Assembly: GCF_014698835.1 (NCBI RefSeq) | Contig: NZ_JACJTU010000042.1 | Location: 1-64,000 of the forward strand | DNA: 64,000 nucleotides | From: Nostoc paludosum FACHB-159 | Lineage (GTDB): Bacteria; Cyanobacteriota; Cyanobacteriia; Cyanobacteriales; Nostocaceae | Direction: 5' to 3' | Part shown: in pieces, positions 8,674 to 16,699 of the stretch | Numbering within the stretch: the stretch's first letter is position 1 | Layout: every line of letters begins with the position of its first letter | Made by a program: the position numbers and the translations under genes | The notes under the pieces: model-generated | Told to the model about the DNA's origin: nothing | Databases searched by the model: none | The model's input: the letters and a program-made list of their open reading frames with translations, nothing else

Positions 8674-10008
8674 ATGAGCAACAAACCCAAAATAATTGTC
8701 CTAGATGACGATCCTACAGGTTCTCAAACAGTCCACAGCTGCTTGCTACTAATGCACTGGGATGTGGATACTTTACGCAGTGGGTTACAGGATGATTCAC
8801 CGATTTTCTTTGTGTTGACTAACACGAGATCCCTAACACCAGAGTCAGCTGCATCTGTGACCAAAGAAGTTTGCCAAAATCTGAAAATTGCTTTAAAAGC
8901 TGAAGGAATTGACGATTTTTTGATTGTCAGTCGCTCTGATTCTACCTTGCGCGGACATTATCCCATTGAAACAGATGCGATCGCTCAAGAACTCGGCCCT
9001 TTTGATGCCCATTTTCTCGTACCTGCATTCTTTGAAGGTGGACGCATTACCCGTGAGGGCGTGCATTATTTAATCATTGATGGTGTACCCACCCCAGTCC
9101 ATGAAACAGAATTTGCCCGTGATTCGGTTTTCAGCTACCATCATAGTTACTTACCCAAGTACGTCGAAGAAAAGACCCAAGGACAAATTCAGGCTGAAGC
9201 AGTAGAACGGTTTCTCCTAGCTGATATTCGCGCTGGTAGTCTGGAACGCTTGCTAAAACTGAGTAATAATCAGTGTGCTGTCGTTGATGGTGAAACTCAA
9301 GCCGACCTCGATCGCTTTGCACTAGATATATTAACAGCAGCAAGCCAAGGTAAACGCTTTTTATTTCGTAGTGCTGCCAGCATTTTAACGGCTTTAGCCG
9401 CTTTACCTCCCCAACCCATCGCTGCTGAAAACATGGCACAGTACGTGCGCCAAGGCAAACCAGGTGCGGTGATTGTTGGCTCCCATGTGAAAAAAACTAC
9501 TCAGCAGTTAGAGGCTTTGTTGCAAGTAGAGGGAACTGTGGGAATTGAAGTAGATGTAGCGCGACTACTCGATAATCAAACTAATCAATCGGCTGTACTC
9601 CTGGGAGAAATTCAGGAAAGTACGCGGTTAATACATGAGGGTGGTAAAACACCAGTGGTTTATACCAGCCGTCAGGAACTAAATTTTCAGGATGTCAAGA
9701 CACGATTGGAGTTTGGAGCCAAGGTTTCAGCCTTATTGATGGATATTGTCCGCAGTTTACCATCTGATATCGGATTCTTGATTAGTAAGGGTGGCATTAC
9801 CTCAAACGATGTTTTGAGTACTGGACTAGCTTTAACTTCAGCCCGCTTACTCGGTCAAATTTTACCTGGTTGTTCAATGGTGCTAACACCATCCAATCAT
9901 CCCCAATTTCCCGATTTGCCTGTGGTGCTGTTTCCTGGTAATGTCGGTGATGCCGATGCTTTGGGAACAATTTTTCAACGGTTGACTAAAACAGCTTTAA
10001 GTGCTTAG
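8674..10008 (+). CDS. Four-carbon acid sugar kinase family protein (DUF1537)
   Basis: 444 residues. The N-terminal domain begins with IIVLDDDPTGSQTVHSCLLL, the conserved Asp-rich motif of the DUF1537/OtnK/DtnK family; SRSDSTLRGHYP (about 90-101) is a second family signature. The C-terminal nucleotide-binding domain carries VVGSHVKKTT-type and ISKGGITSNDV motifs (about 370-380). Characterised members phosphorylate four-carbon acid sugars such as threonate, erythronate or 3-oxo-tetronate. The usual partner genes (dehydrogenase, aldolase, isomerase) are absent nearby, so the substrate is not inferable. It lies between a repeat element and minC and is probably monocistronic. Confidence 0.85.
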   Translation: MSNKPKIIVLDDDPTGSQTVHSCLLLMHWDVDTLRSGLQDDSPIFFVLTNTRSLTPESAASVTKEVCQNLKIALKAEGIDDFLIVSRSDSTLRGHYPIETDAIAQELGPFDAHFLVPAFFEGGRITREGVHYLIIDGVPTPVHETEFARDSVFSYHHSYLPKYVEEKTQGQIQAEAVERFLLADIRAGSLERLLKLSNNQCAVVDGETQADLDRFALDILTAASQGKRFLFRSAASILTALAALPPQPIAAENMAQYVRQGKPGAVIVGSHVKKTTQQLEALLQVEGTVGIEVDVARLLDNQTNQSAVLLGEIQESTRLIHEGGKTPVVYTSRQELNFQDVKTRLEFGAKVSALLMDIVRSLPSDIGFLISKGGITSNDVLSTGLALTSARLLGQILPGCSMVLTPSNHPQFPDLPVVLFPGNVGDADALGTIFQRLTKTALSA

Positions 10009-10360
10009 TCAAGATAATAATCCTTTTGAACTACTCAGGTCTTTTTTGTCTAATAAGTCATTAGGCAGAATTAATGACACACATTATTTTTTGTTCCCCC
10101 AACCCTGTTCCTCTCTCCACAAATCAACTTATTTTTGTCCAACTATTTACTAATTAAAAGAATGATTGCAATATACAAAGCGCCCAAAATCTTATCTAAT
10201 CAAGCTTTTTTGCCCAGACGCTACGCCTAGCTTGCTTCAACCTGGTAGTACACAATCGTAAATCTCAAATCCAAAATGTTATAAGGATGTTGTCGTATTT
10301 TGCAAACGATCTAATATTGGTAATTATTCGGTGTGTCCCTTGTCTTTTGGCTAGTATTGC
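10009..10360. other. Gene-free stretch before minC
   Basis: 352 bp. No open frame with a ribosome binding site is seen. A degraded palindromic repeat (GACGCTACGCCTAGCTTG) lies near 10217-10236, with CAAGC/GCTTG flanks. The minC promoter must be in the AT-rich part near 10290-10350, but no convincing boxes are visible. Confidence 0.4.
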
Positions 10361-11392
10361 ATGACTTCTGATTCCACATTACCCAATCTAAAGTCAAATT
10401 CTGCACCTCCTAATGCAGAACCAAACTCTATTCATTCCCAGGTAGAGAAAAGTGCTAATGTTTCCGATTTAGAATCGGATTCTATCCTCCCGGATGCTGA
10501 GTTAAATTCTGTACTGCTGTATTTAAAATCCAATGCTGAGCTTGCGGATGTAGAGTCAACTCCTGCAAAGCCAGATATAGAGTCAAATTCCGCAAATTCT
10601 ATATTGACTGATTTAAATAGCAGTGACTCACCATTAATAGCACAGCGGGTAAATCAGAATATTCAAGTCCAGCTGAAAAGTGAAGGGGGACGACTGTTAT
10701 TAATTTTACCGCCGGAATCTCAAGTCCCTGCATCCGAAGTTAGTTGGTCTGATATTTGGCAGCAAACCAGACAGCGCCTGAACGCTGGCGATCGCTTCCG
10801 CATATCTAACACCCCCGTGCATCTAATGGCACAAGACCGACTAGTAGATGCCAGACAACTACAAGAACTCGCCGAAGCTTTAAGTGATGTTCAGCTGCGA
10901 TTAGTATCAGTTTCGACTAGTCGTCGGCAAACTGCGATCGCTGCTGTCACCTCTGGTTACTCAGTCGAACAACTACAACCTGTAACTTCGCTAACTACAG
11001 AGCCAAAAGCTACAGCCATACCCCAGGCGGATGCCCTTTATTTGGAAATGACTGTACGCTCTGGAGTAGAAATTCGCCATCCTGGTACAGTAATTATCTT
11101 GGGAGATGTCAATCCAGGTGGTATTGTAGTTGCAGATGGAGATATTATCATCTGGGGTCGTCTACGTGGAATCGCTCATGCTGGTGCCGGAGGTAATCTT
11201 TCGTGTCTGATTATGGCCTTGCAAATGGAACCAACCCAATTGCGGATCGCAGATGCTGTGGCTAGGGCACCAGAAAAATCGCCGATGCAGTTATCTCCAG
11301 AGGTGGCACATATTACGCCCCAAGGAATTCGCATTGCTAGGGCTACTGATTTTTCCAGAAACCAATCGATCAAGACCGATAAGCAACCCTGA
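10361..11392 (+). CDS. minC: Septum site-determining protein MinC with repeat N-terminus
   Basis: 343 residues. The C-terminal beta-helix domain of MinC is clear: HPGTVIILGDVNPGGIVVADGDIIIWG (split over about 230-256) and GIAHAGAGGN, which binds MinD and inhibits FtsZ assembly away from mid-cell. The region at about 105-200 matches the MinC N-domain type (LILPPES, FRISNTPVHL). Residues 9-92 are unusual: nine successive degenerate repeats of about 9 residues, such as DLESDSILP, DAELNSVLL and DVESTPAKP. It is first in a minC-minD-minE cluster; the 259-bp gap to minD may hold a separate promoter. Confidence 0.9.
   Translation: MTSDSTLPNLKSNSAPPNAEPNSIHSQVEKSANVSDLESDSILPDAELNSVLLYLKSNAELADVESTPAKPDIESNSANSILTDLNSSDSPLIAQRVNQNIQVQLKSEGGRLLLILPPESQVPASEVSWSDIWQQTRQRLNAGDRFRISNTPVHLMAQDRLVDARQLQELAEALSDVQLRLVSVSTSRRQTAIAAVTSGYSVEQLQPVTSLTTEPKATAIPQADALYLEMTVRSGVEIRHPGTVIILGDVNPGGIVVADGDIIIWGRLRGIAHAGAGGNLSCLIMALQMEPTQLRIADAVARAPEKSPMQLSPEVAHITPQGIRIARATDFSRNQSIKTDKQP
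10385..10636 (+). repeat. 27-bp degenerate coding minisatellite in minC
   Basis: Nine units of 9 residues (27 bp); the eighth is stretched to 12. The shared pattern is [DNYQ]-[LAVI]-[EKN]-x-[NSDT]-[SPA]. Units read NLKSNSAPP, NAEPNSIHS, QVEKSANVS, DLESDSILP, DAELNSVLL, YLKSNAELA, DVESTPAKP, DIESNSANSILT and DLNSSDSPL. The DNA copies are strongly diverged, so this is an old expansion. Confidence 0.7.
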
Positions 11393-11651
11393 ATATTTAC
11401 TTAAAAGATTTAAGGATATCAGGATAAAACATAGCGATTTTCATGTAGATAGAATACACTACTTTAATCCATAGCCCTTTTCCTGTGGCAAAGTGTATTG
11501 TACATAACCGAAAAACGCTATAAAAAAGCACTCATAGCTGATTCTCGCCTTAGAGATTCAGACATTTCTTCATACTTGATACGATACTTCATACTTTATA
11601 CTGCATTTACAGTTTTATATTTCCTGAACCCTCATTGACCGCATTTCTATC
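11393..11651. other. minC-minD spacer
   Basis: 259 bp, AT-rich, with no supported gene. It contains CATACTT/CATACTT near-direct repeats at about 11572-11600 and no strong terminator, so minC and minD may be co-transcribed despite the distance. Confidence 0.35.
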
Positions 11652-12458
11652 ATGACTCGCATTATTGTGATTACCTCCGGTAAAGGAGGAGTGGGTAAAA
11701 CCACCGTTTCAGCAAATCTGGGCATGGCTTTAGCCAAAATGGGCCGTCAAGTTGCCTTGGTTGATGCGGATTTTGGTCTGAGAAATTTAGATTTGCTGCT
11801 AGGGCTGGAAAACCGCATCGTCTATACTGCGGTGGAAGTCCTGGCAAGAGAGTGTCGTTTAGAACAAGCCTTAGTTAAAGATAAGCGGCAACCCAATCTC
11901 GTACTTTTGCCAGCAGCCCAAAATCGTTCTAAAGATGCAGTCACACCAGAACAGATGAAGTTATTGGTGAATGCATTAGCACAAAAATATCAATATGTAA
12001 TTATTGATAGCCCCGCCGGCATTGAAAATGGATTTAAAAATGCGATCGGCCCGGCAAAAGAAGCCCTAGTTGTCAGCACACCAGAAATTTCCTCAGTTCG
12101 TGATGCAGACCGAGTAGTTGGATTACTAGAAGCACAAGGGGTTAAACGTGTTCATTTAATAATTAACCGCATCAGACCCGCAATGGTGCAGGCAAATGAT
12201 ATGATGTCAGTGCAAGATGTTCAGGAACTTCTCGCCATCCCCTTGATCGGGGTAATCCCTGACGACGAGCGTGTTATTGTATCTACCAATCGCGGCGAAC
12301 CTTTGGTATTAGGGGAAACTCACTCTCTAGCTGGCACAGCCTTTGAGAACATTGCTCGGAGATTGGAAGGGGAAAACGTCGAATTTCTTGATATCGACTC
12401 CTCCCAAGATAACTTCTTCGTGCGTCTGAGAAAGTTGTTCTCGACAAAGATTGTTTAA
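11652..12458 (+). CDS. minD: Septum site-determining ATPase MinD
   Basis: 268 residues, the standard length. The deviant Walker A motif GKGGVGKTT is at residues 10-18, followed by VDADFGLRNLDLLLGLENR (about 38-56) and the Walker B-like YVIIDSPAGIE (about 116-126). The last about 16 residues (FFVRLRKLFSTKIV) form the amphipathic membrane-targeting helix. MinD binds ATP, dimerises on the inner membrane and recruits MinC; MinE stimulates its ATPase. minE follows after 36 bp, indicating an operon. Confidence 0.95.
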   Translation: MTRIIVITSGKGGVGKTTVSANLGMALAKMGRQVALVDADFGLRNLDLLLGLENRIVYTAVEVLARECRLEQALVKDKRQPNLVLLPAAQNRSKDAVTPEQMKLLVNALAQKYQYVIIDSPAGIENGFKNAIGPAKEALVVSTPEISSVRDADRVVGLLEAQGVKRVHLIINRIRPAMVQANDMMSVQDVQELLAIPLIGVIPDDERVIVSTNRGEPLVLGETHSLAGTAFENIARRLEGENVEFLDIDSSQDNFFVRLRKLFSTKIV

Positions 12459-12494
12459 CTTAATTTCCCAGTCTCGGCCCTAGACCTATTCGTA

Positions 12495-12785
12495 ATGATT
12501 GAACTTCTAGAAAAACTTTTTTCTCGTGGCCCTGATAGCAGTCGAACTCAAGTGAAACGTCGTCTGCAATTGGTCATTGCCCACGATCGCGCTGACATCG
12601 ACCCCCAAACGTTGGAAAAAATGCGGCAAGAAATCCTAGATGTCGTCTGTCGCTATGTCGAAGTTGAGACAGACGGCTTAGAGTTTTCTTTAGAAAGCAA
12701 CCAACGAACCACAGCTTTAATTGCTAATTTGCCCATCCGCCGGGTCAAAGGCGGCATACCTGAATGGGAAAGAGGTGATAAGTAG
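12495..12785 (+). CDS. minE: Cell division topological specificity factor MinE
   Basis: 96 residues. The N-terminal amphipathic segment (IELLEKLFSR) targets the membrane. The following contact helix (KRRLQLVIAHDRADI, about 22-36) is the anti-MinCD region, and the rest (LEKMRQEILDVVCRY, VEVETDGLEFSLE) is the dimerising topological-specificity domain. It is last in the min cluster, 36 bp behind minD. MinE drives release of MinD from the membrane, setting the Min gradient. Confidence 0.93.
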   Translation: MIELLEKLFSRGPDSSRTQVKRRLQLVIAHDRADIDPQTLEKMRQEILDVVCRYVEVETDGLEFSLESNQRTTALIANLPIRRVKGGIPEWERGDK

Positions 12786-12862
12786 CCGTAATTTTAATCT
12801 TAGTATTTGTAAAATTAAAATCACGTTATAGTTTCAGCAAATAAAGTGCGTTCGCCTTAGTT

Positions 12863-12943
12863 TTAAGCATCACGAATTGCTTTAACTAGCTCGTATTTGT
12901 TAATTTTGCTACAAGCCTTAATATTCAACGCTTTCCCTGGTGA
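12863..12943 (-). pseudogene. Possible C-terminal scrap of a Rho_N-like small protein
   Basis: On the reverse strand, 26 codons ending in TAA at 12863 read SPGKALNIKACSKINKYELV then KAIRDA. The pattern resembles the end of a Rho N-terminal/SAP-like domain (LNI-x-G-xSKMNKxELVxAI), from memory. The upstream part is missing: the frame runs directly into the terminal TATAGCA of the adjacent repeat element. It is probably a gene remnant cut by the element; chance similarity is possible. Confidence 0.3.
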
Positions 12944-12945
12944 TA

Positions 12946-13038
12946 TATAGCAAGCAATAGGCAACAGGCTTGCGAAAGTTTCTTTGTCTGAGGATTTTAC
13001 GAGCGCGTTATGTCCTAAACTATGCTTCAACTGCTATA
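12946..13038 (+). repeat. TATAGCA/TGCTATA element, copy b
   Basis: A compact 93-bp copy with perfect 7-bp terminal inverted repeats (TATAGCA at 12946-12952, TGCTATA at 13032-13038). Inside are one CAATAGG unit and the conserved right part ATTTTAC-N-TTATGTCCTAAACTATGC. Confidence 0.75.
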
Positions 13039-13041
13039 GTC

Positions 13042-13072
13042 AAAAACCATACCCTTCGTGGGCATGGTTTTT
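13042..13072. terminator. Hairpin terminator after the min cluster
   Basis: AAAACCAT-A-CCC, a short TTCGT loop, GGG-C-ATGGTTTT. It gives an A tract before and a T tract after, as in a bidirectional Rho-independent terminator. It lies between minE (plus) and the GST gene (minus, ending 13150) and could serve both. Confidence 0.7.
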
Positions 13073-13149
13073 CTAAATTACAAAATGGGCATAGATTTAC
13101 TAACCAGATATCAAGAATATTTTAATTCTGAATTCTGAATTCTGCCCTC

Positions 13150-14370
13150 CTAATAAATAGATGCTAACACTTTATCTGCTGCTGCCCGAAATGCTGTTGC
13201 TGCACCAGCACTCATATCTCGCGGCGCACAGATGCGATTTCTCACATAGGCAAGAGTAATGGCTCCAACAGCAGCTGAGGTTGGATCTATACTTTCTTTT
13301 CCACCAACTCTACCCCAAGGTAATGGGACATTATTTCCATTAATTAGATAGTCTGCCAGCAATCTGAGGTGAAAATCAACTGCTTGTGCGATCGCCGAAA
13401 TATCACCATTTGCTGCTAAAGCTTGCACCCCTGAATTTTTCAGAATATCTTTGATTGCAACTTCGTGGTTATCGCTCAGTCGTTCAGCTGCTTCTGCCCG
13501 ATATTGGATTTCCTGGCTAGCTGCTGCGTCCAGTGGTAATGGATTTCCCACCGGTGATGCACCCCATCTACGGCGCAGAAGTAAATTATTTGTGGTGTCA
13601 TCAGACTTCACCCTCTGATATGCAGGACGCTGATTGAGTGCCTCAAACCAAGCATTGATCCGGGGGAAGCGGGGATTTCCTTTAATGTGATAGTCGCGGT
13701 ATACAGGCAAGTTAGCCGCTAATCTATCTAGATGAGGGCTATACATAATATCTACCAAGCTAAAACTTGAAACAAAGTAGGGGCCAGGATATTTACCCAA
13801 AGCTTGCTCAAGCTCATCTAATTTAGCTTCAAATGCTGCCTGGAAATTTGCTAACTCATCAGCATCTGTAGGCGTTTGTCTTAAAAATTTATAGGCAATC
13901 TCTCTAAATCCATTGGTTTCGGCATCTTCAACCCATTGTCTAGCAATAGCGTTTTCCTGTGGATCTTCAGGAAGTAGGGGGGGACTGCTAAATCGTTCTT
14001 CTAAAGCCAGGAGAATATCTTTAGATTCGTAGACTAACTTACCCTCAATTGTTGCACCAGGAACAAGGGCTGTGGGAACCAAGTCTATATACCACTGGGG
14101 CTTATTACTTAAATCGATGAATTCCGTTGTAAATGGAATTTCCTTTTCTTCCAGTGCAAACCAAACTCGTTCGCAGAAAGGACACCAGGAATTAGTATCT
14201 CGATAAAGCAGAACTGGCGGTTTTGTATTTGGGGAAAGTTTATCTAAACCGATGGGGATTGGTGCAGTAGAAGGAGATTGTCCTGGTCTTTTCACCCTAC
14301 GAGCAGAAGTATTTTTTCTAGCAGTCTCTAACAGGTCTTCCCAGCTGGATATCGTATTTTGAATAGACAT
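13150..14370 (-). CDS. Glutathione S-transferase family protein
   Basis: 406 residues, longer than a normal GST (about 200-250). A thioredoxin-like N-domain starts at about 52 with VLLYRDTNSWCPFCERVW. The CPFC motif (Cys63, Cys66) suggests an omega-like or thiol-reducing activity. TALVPGATIEGKLVYES (about 96-112) is the glutathione gamma-Glu/cis-Pro area. A helical GST C-domain follows to about 250. The last about 150 residues (GASPVGNPLPLDAAAS onward) are an extra helical domain I do not recognise. Its start is 5 bp from the methyltransferase stop, so the two form an operon, divergent from an Fe(II) oxygenase. Confidence 0.82.
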   Translation of the reverse strand: MSIQNTISSWEDLLETARKNTSARRVKRPGQSPSTAPIPIGLDKLSPNTKPPVLLYRDTNSWCPFCERVWFALEEKEIPFTTEFIDLSNKPQWYIDLVPTALVPGATIEGKLVYESKDILLALEERFSSPPLLPEDPQENAIARQWVEDAETNGFREIAYKFLRQTPTDADELANFQAAFEAKLDELEQALGKYPGPYFVSSFSLVDIMYSPHLDRLAANLPVYRDYHIKGNPRFPRINAWFEALNQRPAYQRVKSDDTTNNLLLRRRWGASPVGNPLPLDAAASQEIQYRAEAAERLSDNHEVAIKDILKNSGVQALAANGDISAIAQAVDFHLRLLADYLINGNNVPLPWGRVGGKESIDPTSAAVGAITLAYVRNRICAPRDMSAGAATAFRAAADKVLASIY

Positions 14371-14375
14371 ATTTT

Positions 14376-15056
14376 TTATCTCGCTTTATTAGCAACGCCA
14401 GAAAACACAAATAACTGTTGTTCTTTGGGTACAGTCAAATTTTCGCCAAGGTAACGGTGAATACCTACACCCATATTTCCTGTAGCAGTGATTTTGAAGT
14501 TCAATTCCTCAAATCCTGACGCAGCAAAAGTTTTTCGCACATTGTCAGAGTAGGGAATACCATTAGAATGCCCGCGAGTCCAGATAACAAAAGCACCTTG
14601 TTTGCTCAGAAAACTCAAGTTATCCAATAAGCGATTCAGTTCGCTTTCCTCAGGCAAATTACCAAAGACACCACACACAAGCACAATATCTGCTGGAACT
14701 GCTCCTACATAGTTAGCGGCGATAGTTGCATCACCATTGATAAACTCAATTTGTTTGCCTAAACCCAAAGACTCTATAGTTGCTCGTCCACGCTCAACTA
14801 GATTTGGATTTATTTCTACAAGTCGTGCGTAAACATCCTGCTTACGAGGGTGATTTTTTAAAGTTCCTAGTAAATCTCGTCCATCACCCGCGCAAACACT
14901 CACTATATGAATAGAGCCATCAGGTGATGCATTCAAACTATAACCAATATATTCCTGCACGATTTCTAGACGCTGTTGCAATACTGGCTCAGTGTTATAG
15001 AGGTCGTGCCATTCAAACCAGTCTCTTGGCATAAAGGCGATTCCCATTTTATGCAA
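14376..15056 (-). CDS. Class I SAM-dependent methyltransferase-like protein
   Basis: 226 residues. A Rossmann core begins with IHIVSVCAGDGRDLLGTL (about 50-67), motif I of class I methyltransferases with an unusual CAGDGRD. ARLVEINPNLVERG (about 77-90, acidic residue for the SAM ribose), INGDAT (about 104-109) and ADIVLVCGVFGNLPE (about 120-134) follow. The N-terminal MPRDWFEWHDLYN may be the substrate lid. It is the first gene of a two-gene operon with the long GST. Substrate unknown; a small-molecule methyltransferase is the best guess. Confidence 0.75.
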   Translation of the reverse strand: MHKMGIAFMPRDWFEWHDLYNTEPVLQQRLEIVQEYIGYSLNASPDGSIHIVSVCAGDGRDLLGTLKNHPRKQDVYARLVEINPNLVERGRATIESLGLGKQIEFINGDATIAANYVGAVPADIVLVCGVFGNLPEESELNRLLDNLSFLSKQGAFVIWTRGHSNGIPYSDNVRKTFAASGFEELNFKITATGNMGVGIHRYLGENLTVPKEQQLFVFSGVANKAR

Positions 15057-15366
15057 ATTACCGTAGAATAAAACTACGATAAATCGATAGATAATTAGTA
15101 GTTAATGAATGAACGCAGGCTACCATAGAACTCGATGTAAAATCAAGCCTTGTTAGAGTAGGTGAGGTTTAAGCATCAGATGGCGTTGGTAGATCGGGGA
15201 TCGCGATCGCACTACCTTACCGACTAGATCCAATCAGCTTCACGCAAGTCCCAGAGCCTTTGGCGATCGCCGTATCGATCGAGATAAAATGTTTGACCAA
15301 TGTGTGTGTACGCGATAATCGTGTTTAGATGAACCTAAAACCACACACAACCAGGAGGATAACAAT
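15057..15366. promoter_or_regulatory. Divergent control region, methyltransferase/GST versus oxygenase
   Basis: 310 bp that must carry the promoters of both directions. It contains three HIP1 or HIP1-like GCGATCGC/GCGATCGA motifs (about 15202-15285). AGGAGG at 15353-15358 is the ribosome binding site of the oxygenase. GATAAATCGATAGATAAT near 15078-15095 is AT-rich and could hold the leftward -10. No operator is obvious. Confidence 0.45.
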
Positions 15367-16422
15367 ATGAAAATCTCACCAGTTGTGGATAAAGAGCTTT
15401 CGCAGATTCCCATCATTGATATTAGCGCCTTGGTTTCTAGAACAGATGAACGCTACACAGTCGCTTCTCAAATTAAACAAGCATGTTGCGAGTGTGGGTT
15501 TTTCTATATCGTTGGACACGGTGTAGACGAGGATTTACAACAACGCTTAGAACTACTTAGCCGAGAATTTTTTGCCCAGGATTTAGAAAGTAAATTAAAA
15601 ATCCGCATGGCTTTGGGTGGTAAAGCATGGCGGGGGTATTTCCCAATAGGAAGCGAATTAACATCCGGTAAACCCGACCACAAGGAAGGTATTTACTTTG
15701 GTGCCCAACTGGGAGAAGAACATCCACTAGTGCAAGATGGTACTCCCATGCATGGTTGTAACCTCTTCCCAGCTAATATTCCACTCTTCCGTGAGACAGT
15801 ACTTGAATATATGGAGGCAATGACCCACCTTGGACACACGCTGATGGCTGGTATTGCTCTAAGTTTGGGACTGGAAGAATCTTATTTTGCTGACCGTTAC
15901 ACAGCAGACCCACTAATATTATTCAGAATTTTTAACTACCCTGCCTATTCATCGCCGTCAGATTCGGAAGATAAATGGGGAGTTGGCGAACATACTGACT
16001 ACGGTATCCTAACTATTCTTAAACAGGATCATTCAGGTGGATTGCAGGTGAAATCAAAATCAGGCTGGGTTGCTGCATCTCCTATTCCTAATTCCTTTGT
16101 GTGCAATATTGGCGATATGCTAGAGCGAATGACGGGAGGTTTGTATCGTTCTACGCCTCATCGTGTTCAGAATTTGTCAAGCCGCCATCGCCTTTCGTTC
16201 CCCTTCTTTTTCGATCCAAATTTCAATGCTGAGGTGAAGCGGATTGAATTAAACGGGTTATTGATAAATGACGACAAAAAACAACGCTGGGATGGCGCTA
16301 GCGTTCACGATTTTCAAGGAACTTACGGTGATTATGTCTTGAATAAGGTATCTAAGGTTTTTCCAGAGTTGCAACGAACGGTTTTATCTAACAAAGTAAT
16401 CGAGCCGGTTAATTTTAAGTAG
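15367..16422 (+). CDS. 2-oxoglutarate/Fe(II)-dependent oxygenase (isopenicillin N synthase family)
   Basis: 351 residues with the usual two-domain layout: DIOX_N (IPIIDISALVSR, CCECGFFYIVGHGV) and the 2OG-FeII oxygenase core. Iron ligands are visible: His209 and Asp211 in GEHTDYGILTIL, and His265 in STPHRVQN. The RLSFPFF motif at about 275 carries the Arg/Ser that bind 2-oxoglutarate. A strong AGGAGG at 15353 precedes the ATG. Substrates of this superfamily are very diverse (hormones, peptides, flavonoids), so none is assigned. It is divergent from the methyltransferase-GST operon, which may indicate a shared pathway. Confidence 0.88.
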   Translation: MKISPVVDKELSQIPIIDISALVSRTDERYTVASQIKQACCECGFFYIVGHGVDEDLQQRLELLSREFFAQDLESKLKIRMALGGKAWRGYFPIGSELTSGKPDHKEGIYFGAQLGEEHPLVQDGTPMHGCNLFPANIPLFRETVLEYMEAMTHLGHTLMAGIALSLGLEESYFADRYTADPLILFRIFNYPAYSSPSDSEDKWGVGEHTDYGILTILKQDHSGGLQVKSKSGWVAASPIPNSFVCNIGDMLERMTGGLYRSTPHRVQNLSSRHRLSFPFFFDPNFNAEVKRIELNGLLINDDKKQRWDGASVHDFQGTYGDYVLNKVSKVFPELQRTVLSNKVIEPVNFK

Positions 16423-16434
16423 AGCGATAGTCAC

Positions 16435-16451
16435 TATAGATTAGGACATAA
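16435..16451. repeat. Possible remnant of the TATAGCA element family
   Basis: TATAGATTAGGACATAA looks like the outer end plus the TTAGGACATAA block of the element in reverse orientation, with the middle deleted. It is too short to be certain. Confidence 0.3.
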
Positions 16452-16473
16452 TAGACTTCTTGCATAAATAATT

Positions 16474-16623
16474 TTTTGTCTCACGCAAAGGCGCAAAGAC
16501 GCAAAGAAGAAGTCGAAAATAAGGACTTTTGCAAGAGGTCTAATGACAAGCTTGAATGCCAAGAATAGTAGGACTTTTACCTCCTGCCTCCTGCCTCCTG
16601 CCTCCTGCCTCTTGCCTCCTGCC
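16474..16623. repeat. Interspersed repeats between oxygenase and anchored protein
   Basis: Positions 16478-16508 hold the common CACGCAAAGGCGCAAAGACG-type repeat. Positions 16580-16623 are a 7-mer array, CTCCTGC x4 plus CTCTTGC and CTCCTGC. Both are non-coding. Confidence 0.75.
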
Positions 16624-16641
16624 ATAGCTTTAAAGCTAAAT

Positions 16642-16680
16642 AAAAAAATTCCCGTTGCCATCACAAGTGACAACGGGAGT
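16642..16680 (-). terminator. Rho-independent terminator of the gene at 16700-18034
   Basis: Read on the minus strand: CTCCCGTTGTCAC, a short loop, then a nearly perfect complement ending GGCAACGGGAA, directly followed by seven T. It is placed just after the stop codon. Confidence 0.85.
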
Positions 16681-16699
16681 TGAGCAAATTTTCTATCAA

